From: an uncultured Pseudomonadota bacterium
GTDB taxonomy: Bacteria; Pseudomonadota; Gammaproteobacteria; Burkholderiales; SG8-39
Assembly (NCBI GenBank): GCA_903864555.1
Contig: CAIPGJ010000183.1
Span: 1-7,425 of the forward strand
Direction of reading: 5' to 3'
Length of the DNA stretch: 7,425 nucleotides
The position numbers and the translations under genes are program-made. Under the pieces are notes generated by a model. The model did no database searches. It was not told the DNA's origin and saw nothing but the letters and a program-made list of their open reading frames with translations. This document shows, one piece after another, positions 1 through 5,543 of the stretch (the first letter of the stretch is position 1; every line of letters begins with the position of its first letter).

Positions 1-668
1 CCAGCGCCCTGAAATCCGAAATCGCGAGAACGGCGCACCATGGCACGAAAGGTTTCCAAGTCACCGAATCCCGCCACACTGTCCACGAAACCCAGTGGCA
101 GGATCCCTGCTGCACTAGCCGCAATCACCATGTGCTGCTTGGGATACAGCAAGGTCTGACTGCTGGGCACCATGTCGCAGTCGAGTGAAAAATCCTCGCT
201 GCCGATATTGCAGGCCACGATGCGCTGGCTCGCAGTGGTGATCTCCCTAATGCGGAAGAAGGCGTCTGCGGTTTCGATCATCGTGATGAACCTGGTGTGG
301 CCTTCCCTCATGCCGCGGCGGACTTCCAGCTCGCCCACTAGATCATCGAGCAGTCGCAGGTGCGAGACGCCGCTGGCCTTGGTAACCGCAATTGCATCGA
401 CGTCGGGGCAGACTGCCGCTTCGATGTCGCGCACCGCCAGTGACAGCGGCTGGTTGATACGCACGACGACGTCCGCTCCGCCCCGGCGCACCCGTGCTGC
501 ATGTGATTGCACCAGCTTGCGCGCATGCGCCTTTTCGTAAGCCGGCACGCTGTCCTCTAGATCGAGCTGGATTACATCGGCGCCACGCGCATGGGCACGA
601 TCGACATATTTCTCGACGTTCGCTGGAACGTACAGCAGCGAACGCCAAACTGGAACCTCACGGGACAT
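1..668 (-). CDS. CitE-like lyase (HpcH/HpaI aldolase/citrate lyase beta family), 3' end outside window
   Basis: The minus strand reads open from ATG at 668-666 to the window edge, giving 222 codons without a stop; the C-terminal part is missing. The start is set by a strong Shine-Dalgarno, GGAGGAA (complement of 676-682). The protein opens with RSLLYVPAN (residues 9-17) and VIQLDLEDSVP (32-42), the hallmark N-terminus of CitE-type beta/alpha-barrel lyases. IET (131-133) and GSEDF (156-160) follow; their E132 and D159 match in order and spacing the acidic pair that binds Mg2+ in this family. Family members cleave or form C-C bonds in acyl-CoA thioesters (citryl-, malyl-, citramalyl-CoA) or free hydroxy-keto acids, in the cytoplasm. 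Which of these applies cannot be told here. The gene is divergent from the ABC transporter operon, with 217 bp between the starts, which suggests shared control. About 60-100 residues would be expected beyond the edge. Family assignment is secure; the substrate is unknown. Confidence 0.93.
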   Translation of the reverse strand, partial: MSREVPVWRSLLYVPANVEKYVDRAHARGADVIQLDLEDSVPAYEKAHARKLVQSHAARVRRGGADVVVRINQPLSLAVRDIEAAVCPDVDAIAVTKASGVSHLRLLDDLVGELEVRRGMREGHTRFITMIETADAFFRIREITTASQRIVACNIGSEDFSLDCDMVPSSQTLLYPKQHMVIAASAAGILPLGFVDSVAGFGDLETFRAMVRRSRDFGFQGA

Positions 669-675
669 GGCCAAT

Positions 676-682
676 TTCCTCC
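676..682 (-). promoter_or_regulatory. Strong ribosome binding site of the CitE-like gene
   Basis: Read on the minus strand this is GGAGGAA, a near-perfect Shine-Dalgarno ending seven bases before the ATG at 668-666. It fixes the start of the divergent lyase gene, which runs off the window edge. Confidence 0.85.
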
Positions 683-797
683 AGGAAAAATGACGGCAAA
701 ACGAGGGCCGCACCAATTTGAGATGGCGAACGATCCGGTCCGTCGCAGACCCGGTTCCGGTTACGTGAAACCATTGCTTGCCTTCGAAAACTTTGCA

Positions 798-825
798 CGA
801 AGCTGTCCTACCGAAGCTGTACTAT
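798..825 (+). repeat. Tandem 14-bp direct repeat upstream of the operon promoter, candidate activator site
   Basis: Two abutting 14-bp units, at 798-811 and 812-825, share 12 of 14 bases; the first nine (CGAAGCTGT) are identical. The second unit ends on the first T of the -35 hexamer. A direct repeat placed immediately upstream of and touching the -35 is a typical position for an activator. The units are spaced 14 bp apart, so they are not on exactly the same helix face. The repeat is seen directly; its role is inferred. Confidence 0.5.
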
Positions 826-852
826 TGACAGGACAAATTACATGGATATAGT
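825..852 (+). promoter_or_regulatory. Probable sigma70 promoter of the transporter operon
   Basis: A consensus -35 TTGACA at 825-830 is followed after 16 bp by TATAGT at 847-852, five of six matches to the -10 consensus. The predicted start of transcription lies near 859-860, giving a 5' leader of about 26 bases before the ATG at 886. The surrounding DNA is AT-rich. The 8-bp palindrome TAGTACTA (849-856) overlaps the -10. The inverted pair TGTCCT (804-809) and AGGACA (830-835) spans the -35, so repressor binding here is plausible. Confidence 0.72.
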
Positions 853-870
853 ACTAATTAAATAACTACT

Positions 871-875
871 AGGAG
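871..875 (+). promoter_or_regulatory. Ribosome binding site choosing the binding-protein start
   Basis: AGGAG at 871-875 lies 10 bases before the ATG at 886. It lies only 4 bases before an in-frame TTG at 880 and 25 before an in-frame ATG at 901. The spacing favours ATG 886. Confidence 0.75.
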
Positions 876-885
876 CAATTTGAAC

Positions 886-2496
886 ATGGCCTCGTTTAAC
901 ATGCGTCTTGAATTCTCGGCCGGGTGGGCAAATGCCCAGATTGCCGGAGTGATCGCAGCCTCGGTTCTGGGGCTGTTTGCACTGGCCCCGGCAACCGCCC
1001 AGCAGACACTCGTGGTCGCAGCCCCTCAGACCCCGACCGGTTTTGATGGCGACATCCCCAAGGTTGCTACCCGCCAGATGATCGTGCAGGCGAACGAAAG
1101 TTTGGTGCGTTTCAAGCGCGTAACCGGCGCCGACGGCCGGATCGCACTGGACCCGTCCAACATCGAGCCCAACCTGGCCGAAAGCTGGACCGTCTCACCT
1201 GACGGCAAGACTTACGTCTTCAAGCTGCGCCGTGGCGTCAAGAGCCCCTGGGGCAACGAGATGAAGGCCGACGACATCGTCTGGAGCCTGGAGCGTGCCT
1301 GGAGCATCAAGCGCACCTCGTTTTTCCTCTACAACCTGATCGGCGTCGACACCTTCAAGAAGAGCGGCGACTACGAGGTGACCATCAACCTCAGGAATCC
1401 GAGCAAGATCCTGCTCCCGATGCTGACGATGTATTTCCCGACACTTCACGACAAGACGCAGGTTCTGAAGAACGCCACCGCTGACGATCCGTTCGGCAAC
1501 AAGTACATCGATCAGAACCTCGTTGGCTTCGGCGCCTATTCCATCGAGTCCCTCAAGCCGGGCGAGCAGGTCGTACTCAAGGCCAACCCGAACTATTTCC
1601 GCGGCAAGCCCTTCTACGACCGCGTGATTTACCGTGAGGTGCCCTCTCTGTCCAACCGTGTCGCACTGCTCAAGACTGGTCAGGCCCAGTGGCTGGAAGA
1701 CACCCCGCTTAAGCAGATCAGCGACCTCAAGAAGGACCGCTCAGTGAAGGTCGAGTCCGTCACCGGCACCCAGCCTGCGACGATTCGAATGAACACCGGC
1801 ATCAAACCATTCGACGACAAGCGCATCCGCGAGGCCGTAGTGCTGTCAACCGATTTCGAAGCCTTTAACGCCTCTGTTTTTGAAGGCTTGGGCATTCCGG
1901 TGACCTCCATGGTGCCGCCCACGGTGCCAGGGCATGCTGCGTCTTTCACGCGGCCCAAGCGGGACATCGCCCGCGCAAAGGCATTGCTCGCGGAGGCTGG
2001 TTATCCCAACGGCATCGACCTGCCCTACCTTTATGCTGGCACCTACTGGTGGATGGAGCCGGTTTCGATTCAGCTCAAGAGCCAGCTGGCTGAAGCCGGC
2101 ATACGCCTCAATCTCACCCGGATCCCTGACCCGGAATTCGTGAACCGCGGCCTGATCCGTCTGCGCGACATGCCCATGTTCCCGGCAGGCGATGCGACCT
2201 TCGTGCTTGATCCGGTGTTCACCTCCTGGATCTTCGGGTTCTCGAAGGGAGTCGCAAATCGAAGCGCCTATAACAATGCAGGCGTCGACAAGGCCATCTC
2301 AGACGCGCTGCTGGAGACCGACGACACCAAGCGGTATGAGCTCGTCAAACGCGCCCAGAAAATGCATGCCGACGACAATGAATGGGTGATGCTGTACTAC
2401 CCGGGCATGCACCAGGCCATGAACTCCTGCGTCAAGGGCTGGATTTGGTACCCGGACGACTGGCCCAGGTTCGCCGATCTGCGTTGCGAACGCTAG
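886..2496 (+). CDS. ABC transporter periplasmic solute-binding protein, SBP_bac_5 (peptide/nickel) family
   Basis: This 536-residue protein is the extracytoplasmic receptor of the importer encoded downstream. Residues 18-38 form a hydrophobic signal segment ending in ATA, with likely signal peptidase I cleavage between A38 and Q39. There is no lipobox cysteine, so the product is probably free in the periplasm of a Gram-negative cell. Family-typical stretches include NLAESW (96-101), SPDGKTYVFKLRRGVK (104-119), KADDIVWSLERAW (127 on) and the C-terminal WYPDDWPRF. Length is normal for DppA/OppA-type receptors. The only two cysteines, C515 and C534, are both near the C-terminus and could form a disulfide. 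The GW.GD.GDPDN-like stretch I associate with dipeptide receptors is not recognisable; the nearest text is GDATFVLDP (435-443), so a non-peptide ligand is likely. ATG 886 was chosen over TTG 880 because of the AGGAG spacing. Family certain, ligand unknown. Confidence 0.95.
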   Translation: MASFNMRLEFSAGWANAQIAGVIAASVLGLFALAPATAQQTLVVAAPQTPTGFDGDIPKVATRQMIVQANESLVRFKRVTGADGRIALDPSNIEPNLAESWTVSPDGKTYVFKLRRGVKSPWGNEMKADDIVWSLERAWSIKRTSFFLYNLIGVDTFKKSGDYEVTINLRNPSKILLPMLTMYFPTLHDKTQVLKNATADDPFGNKYIDQNLVGFGAYSIESLKPGEQVVLKANPNYFRGKPFYDRVIYREVPSLSNRVALLKTGQAQWLEDTPLKQISDLKKDRSVKVESVTGTQPATIRMNTGIKPFDDKRIREAVVLSTDFEAFNASVFEGLGIPVTSMVPPTVPGHAASFTRPKRDIARAKALLAEAGYPNGIDLPYLYAGTYWWMEPVSIQLKSQLAEAGIRLNLTRIPDPEFVNRGLIRLRDMPMFPAGDATFVLDPVFTSWIFGFSKGVANRSAYNNAGVDKAISDALLETDDTKRYELVKRAQKMHADDNEWVMLYYPGMHQAMNSCVKGWIWYPDDWPRFADLRCER

Positions 2497-2512
2497 TTCG
2501 GCGATCAAGTAG

Positions 2513-2529
2513 GGCGGGCCCGGCCCGCC
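2513..2529 (+). repeat. GC-rich perfect hairpin after the binding-protein gene
   Basis: GGCGGGCC and GGCCCGCC form a perfect 8-bp inverted repeat around one central C. As RNA it would give a 6-bp all-GC stem with a CCCGG loop, 16 bases after the stop codon. No run of T follows, so it is not a classical intrinsic terminator. It may instead stabilise the 3' end of the binding-protein message or act as a partial attenuator. Confidence 0.5.
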
Positions 2530-2581
2530 ACAGATGTTTACATCCCGCCGGTGCCGGTATGCCCCGTTCCTTCGAGGCCCC

Positions 2582-2614
2582 ACGCAGCAGCATGCGTAGG
2601 CCAGCCCTCTGGCC
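2582..2614 (+). repeat. Two adjacent small hairpins before the permease start
   Basis: ACGCA/TGCGT (2582-2586 and 2593-2597) has a 6-base loop. One base later GGCCAG/CTGGCC (2599-2604 and 2609-2614) has a CCCT loop. Both stems are perfect. The second ends 15 bases before the ATG at 2630, where no Shine-Dalgarno is visible, so RNA structure could affect initiation there. Such short stems also arise by chance in GC-rich DNA. Confidence 0.35.
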
Positions 2615-2629
2615 ACCCTGACCATCCGA

Positions 2630-3652
2630 ATGATTTCGACACTCTATCTGGTTCTACGCCGAGCGGTGCTGTCGCTGCCTATCCTGCTCGGCGTTCTGCT
2701 GTTCACGTTCATGCTGGTACGCGTGGGGAACAATGATCCTGTCGGCATGCTGGCTGGGCCTACGGCGGGGGCTAATGAAATCAACGCGATCCGGGCGGCT
2801 TACAAGCTTGACCAACCGGTACTGGCGCAGTTTGTTGAATATGTGAGGCTGGTGTTTCGGGGCGACTTCGGCACCTCTTGGCTGTCCGGCAAGCCGGTTC
2901 TCGATGAGCTGCTGCTGCGGCTGCCTGCCACCCTGGAGTTGGTCCTGCTCGGCAGTTTCGTGGGGGGGCTGGTAGGCGTTTGGGCCGGCATGCGGTCGGC
3001 TCTTCACGCCAATCGGCGCTTTGACCACTGGAGCCGGTTCCTGTCGCTGCTGGGGTTTGGCATGCCGACGATATTTCTGGGGTTGGCCCTTATTTTCGTC
3101 TTCTTCTTCTTGCTGGAATGGGCGCCACCACCAATGGGCAGGATCGACCTGATGATCAACTCGCCCAAGCTGGTCACAGGCAGTTACTTGGTGGATGCAC
3201 TTATCGCAGGCGACAAAGCGGCTGCGCTTTCTGCGGCCGGGCGTCTGGTGCTGCCTTGTCTGGTGGTGGCTATCGTGTTTGCGGCCCCGCTGATCAAACA
3301 GACACGTGCCATCGCGCTCGATGTGATGGCCAGTGACTATGTGCGGTATGCGCGTGCGGCCGGCCTGCCGAAACCGATGGTACGCCGCATGGTCTGGCGC
3401 AATTCCAGTGTGCCGGTGCTGACCTACGGAGCCACTGAACTCACCGCGCTGTTTGGTGCCGCATCGGTGCTCGAATTGATTTTCTCTTGGGGGGGCGTCT
3501 CTCAGTTCGGCCTGACGGCCATCCTCAAGGGGGACTTTGCCGTCGTGCAGGGCTATGTGCTGCTGATGTCGGTGATCGCGATCGTAGTTTTTGCAATCAC
3601 CGATCTGTTGATCGTCAAACTTGAACCGCGTGCCGCGGCAGGCGCCCGATGA
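2630..3652 (+). CDS. ABC transporter permease, DppB/OppB type
   Basis: This is a 340-residue inner-membrane subunit of the binding-protein-dependent (BPD_transp_1) type, and it forms the channel together with the next gene product. Hydrophobic segments lie near residues 10-30, 101-121, 138-162, 206-222, 265-286 and 309-329, six in all, as usual for DppB. The N-terminus LYLVLRRAVLSLPILLGVLL is family-typical, and YKLDQPVLAQF (58-68) and GDFGTSW (78-84) follow in the periplasmic loop. The EAA-type coupling loop DYVRYARAAGLPKPMVRRM (236-254) should dock onto an ATPase. A long loop after segment 3 (about 163-203, starting WAPPPMGRIDL) also occurs in related transporters. The start is chosen because the protein begins as DppB proteins do, although no clear Shine-Dalgarno precedes it. 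Its stop overlaps the next start by four bases (ATGA). Whether it handles peptides is not shown. Confidence 0.93.
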   Translation: MISTLYLVLRRAVLSLPILLGVLLFTFMLVRVGNNDPVGMLAGPTAGANEINAIRAAYKLDQPVLAQFVEYVRLVFRGDFGTSWLSGKPVLDELLLRLPATLELVLLGSFVGGLVGVWAGMRSALHANRRFDHWSRFLSLLGFGMPTIFLGLALIFVFFFLLEWAPPPMGRIDLMINSPKLVTGSYLVDALIAGDKAAALSAAGRLVLPCLVVAIVFAAPLIKQTRAIALDVMASDYVRYARAAGLPKPMVRRMVWRNSSVPVLTYGATELTALFGAASVLELIFSWGGVSQFGLTAILKGDFAVVQGYVLLMSVIAIVVFAITDLLIVKLEPRAAAGAR

Positions 3653-4548
3653 ACGCACCCTCCACCTTGGCCATGCACCAGTCTCCCGCTGCTGTAGGGC
3701 AACTACATCGGCGCATCTACTCCATTGCCCGTTCCACGCCAACAGGAACTGTGGGGCTTGCCATCATCAGCGTGTTCGCGCTGCTTGCGCTGCTTGCCCC
3801 CTGGATCACGCAGTTTGATCCGGTTAGGCCTTTCCCGAACTCGGTACTGACCGGCCCCGGCGCGCAATTCCTGCTGGGCACCGATGGCAACGGCATGGAT
3901 GTCCTGTCCCGCACCATTTATGGTGCTCGTTATGCATTCGGCATTGCCGTTCCGGTACTGCTTTTCGGACTCGTCGTGGGCGTACCGATTGGCCTGTACG
4001 CTGGGTACCGTGGCGGCTGGGTCGATGAAATCACGCTGCGTGTCATGGACGCCATCCGCGTGTTCCCCTCCATCATCCTCGCGCTGGCCATCGTGTCGGC
4101 GACGGGGCAGTCCCTGGCCAACGTGGTGCTCGTGATCGGCATGCTCGATGTACCGGTATTTGCCCGTTTGGTCAGGGCTGAGGTGCTCGCTCTGCGCGCG
4201 GGGGGATTCGTGGAAGCTGCGGTCAATGCCGGCAATCCGACCTGGCGCATCCTGTTCGTGCATCTGCTGCCCAACTGCATCCGGGGCGCCATGGCCCAGA
4301 TGCCCATCCGCATGGCATGGGCGGTACGGGTCTCGGCCACATTAGCCTTTATTGGTGTCGGTATTCAGGTGCCAACCCCGGAATGGGGCGCAATGATCCG
4401 CCAGGGTGCCGATTACATGATCAGTGGCGAGTGGTGGGTGTCCATCGTACCGGGAGTAGCGCTCGTCACGCTCATCATCGGCTTCTCCATGTTAGGCGAC
4501 GGCCTCGAGGAGCTGCTCGACCCGCGGCGCCAGAAGGGCAGCCGGTGA
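3649..4548 (+). CDS. ABC transporter permease, DppC/OppC type
   Basis: This second membrane subunit has 299 residues, the usual DppC length. The first 30 residues are polar and cytoplasmic. The first membrane segment is at about 34-53, and LLGTDGNGMDVLSRTIYGAR (75-94) is the conserved DppC/OppC stretch that follows. Further hydrophobic segments lie near 97-119, 138-152, 157-172, 222-240 and 263-283. The coupling loop is GGFVEAAVNAGNPTWRILF (185-203), with the characteristic A-x3-G. The C-terminal LGDGLEELLDPR (282-293) is also family-typical. Start ATG 3649 overlaps the upstream stop by four bases, and the stop overlaps the next GTG by four bases, so translation is probably coupled in both directions. 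Confidence 0.94.
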   Translation: MNAPSTLAMHQSPAAVGQLHRRIYSIARSTPTGTVGLAIISVFALLALLAPWITQFDPVRPFPNSVLTGPGAQFLLGTDGNGMDVLSRTIYGARYAFGIAVPVLLFGLVVGVPIGLYAGYRGGWVDEITLRVMDAIRVFPSIILALAIVSATGQSLANVVLVIGMLDVPVFARLVRAEVLALRAGGFVEAAVNAGNPTWRILFVHLLPNCIRGAMAQMPIRMAWAVRVSATLAFIGVGIQVPTPEWGAMIRQGADYMISGEWWVSIVPGVALVTLIIGFSMLGDGLEELLDPRRQKGSR

Positions 4549-5543
4549 GCGGCACACAGGCAAGCGGGGCTCCGCTGTTACGTGTGAGCGATCTGCATGT
4601 CCACTTTGTGGCCCATGACCGCTTCAACAACGAGCGCACTGCACGCGCCCTCAATGGTGTCAGCCTACAGATCCACCGTGGCCAGATCTTCGGCCTGGTC
4701 GGCGAGACTGGCGCGGGCAAGTCGCTCACGGCGCATGCGGTGATGCAGTTGCTGCGGGAGCCTGCACGCCTGGTCCGGGGCGCAATCCACTTTGAGGGCC
4801 AGGATCTCGCCCAGTTGACCGAAGACGACATGAACAGCCTGCGCGGAGACCGAATCGCGATGGTGGTGCAGTCGCCCAAGACCTCGCTCGACCCGCTCAC
4901 TCGGGTGGGTGAGCAGATCGCCCGTATCCACCGGGTGCACCGCAAGGCGAGCGAGGCACAAGCCCGCGAGAAGGCCCTGCAGATGCTTCGGGCAGTCGGC
5001 ATCCCGGACCCCGAGTCCCGGGCACAGGCCTGGCCGCATGAACTCTCTGGCGGCATGGCACAGCGTGTGCTGATTGCCATGGCCCTGGTCAATGATGCCC
5101 AACTCATCATTGCGGACGAACCCTCGACAGGGCTGGATGTGACCGTGCAGGCCCAGATTCTCGACCTGCTGAGGGTGACCGTGCGCACGCGTCAAATGGC
5201 CTCGTTGCTCATCACGCATGACCTTGGTGTCGTGGCTCAATACTGCGATCAGGTTGGCGTGATGTTTGCAGGCTCGCTGGTGGAGGCGGGGCCCGTGGCA
5301 GAAGTCTTCACGCGGCCGCGTCATCCTTATACACGGCATTTGCTCGACAGCTCCCCGGACCGCATCGTCCTTGGTAAGTCGCAAACCCGGGCCGGAACCG
5401 CCCCTGATCTCTACAACCTGCCACCGGGCTGTCCCTACCAGAACCGCTGCACACGGGTTCAGGATGTTTGCCGAGACCACTTGATGGACCTGCCCGAAGA
5501 TACGCGCCATGGTGTACGCTGCCACTTTCCGGAGACCGCATGA
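4545..5543 (+). CDS. ABC transporter ATPase, DppD/OppD type
   Basis: This 332-residue cytoplasmic ATPase powers uptake. Visible motifs are Walker A GETGAGKS (53-60), Q-loop Q109, signature LSGGM (167-171), Walker B LIIADEP (187-193) with catalytic E192, D-loop TGLD (195-198) and H-loop H225. All look functional. The C-terminal oligopeptide-transporter extension follows HPYTRHLL (260-267) and contains four cysteines, C296, C302, C309 and C326, the pattern that binds a [4Fe-4S] cluster in Dpp/Opp ATPases. I start it at GTG 4545. That gives a 4-nt GTGA overlap with the permease stop and an AAGGG Shine-Dalgarno at 4534-4538, six bases upstream. It also puts the beta-strand LLRVSDLHVHF near the N-terminus. 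The frame stays open further upstream to 4317, but that part is a shadow of the permease gene. Confidence 0.95.
   Translation: MSGTQASGAPLLRVSDLHVHFVAHDRFNNERTARALNGVSLQIHRGQIFGLVGETGAGKSLTAHAVMQLLREPARLVRGAIHFEGQDLAQLTEDDMNSLRGDRIAMVVQSPKTSLDPLTRVGEQIARIHRVHRKASEAQAREKALQMLRAVGIPDPESRAQAWPHELSGGMAQRVLIAMALVNDAQLIIADEPSTGLDVTVQAQILDLLRVTVRTRQMASLLITHDLGVVAQYCDQVGVMFAGSLVEAGPVAEVFTRPRHPYTRHLLDSSPDRIVLGKSQTRAGTAPDLYNLPPGCPYQNRCTRVQDVCRDHLMDLPEDTRHGVRCHFPETA

Larger units (their letters stand above)
669..885. promoter_or_regulatory. Divergent intergenic control region, no gene
   Basis: This 217-bp stretch separates the minus-strand lyase from the plus-strand transporter operon. I see no convincing gene in it. 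The left two thirds have ordinary GC content. From about 823 to 885 it is AT-rich, roughly 29% GC by hand count. The right part holds the transporter promoter and repeats, listed separately. I could not identify a convincing minus-strand promoter for the lyase; none of the hexamer pairs tried matched well. A bulged inverted repeat (CCGGTC/GACCCGG, 735-754) lies in the middle, with no known meaning. Confidence 0.7.
2497..2629 (+). other. Intercistronic gap with hairpins, no gene
   Basis: This is the only sizeable gap in the plus-strand operon. It has no convincing coding sequence, no clear promoter and no T-tract terminator. It holds at least three perfect short inverted repeats, the two strongest listed separately. 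There is no recognisable Shine-Dalgarno in the 19 bases before the permease ATG at 2630. A likely purpose is to let the binding protein be made in excess over the membrane subunits, which is common in ABC import operons; this is inference. Confidence 0.6.

Noticed and set aside
172..648. Several short open frames on both strands at the left end
   Set aside because: The CitE-like reading on the minus strand explains this DNA. These frames are shadows rich in S, R and C.
735..754. Bulged inverted repeat CCGGTC/GACCCGG in the divergent region
   Set aside because: It has an unpaired extra C and GC-rich arms, and no link to a promoter element, so chance is a sufficient explanation.
880..885. TTG at 880 as the start of the binding protein
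   Set aside because: Only 4 bases separate it from AGGAG. ATG 886 has better spacing and a better start codon.
2513..2529. Rho-independent terminator after the binding-protein gene
   Set aside because: The stem is strong but no T-tract follows (ACAGATGTTTA), and the operon clearly continues.
2654..3742. Long minus-strand open frame (362 codons) opposite the first permease gene
   Set aside because: Its translation is rich in H, Q and R with no domain or membrane logic, and it lies antisense to a clear permease. This is a typical shadow of GC-rich coding DNA.
3703..4263. Minus-strand open frame opposite the second permease gene
   Set aside because: The product is compositionally odd and antisense to a well-supported DppC-type gene.
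4317..4544. 5' extension of the first ATPase frame into the permease gene
   Set aside because: The extension has no family similarity. GTG 4545 gives a family-typical N-terminus, a good Shine-Dalgarno and a 4-nt overlap.
5468..5539. 5' extension of the second ATPase frame
   Set aside because: It would overlap the conserved cysteine-rich end of the upstream ATPase by 76 bases. ATG 5540 fits the overlap pattern and the family N-terminus.
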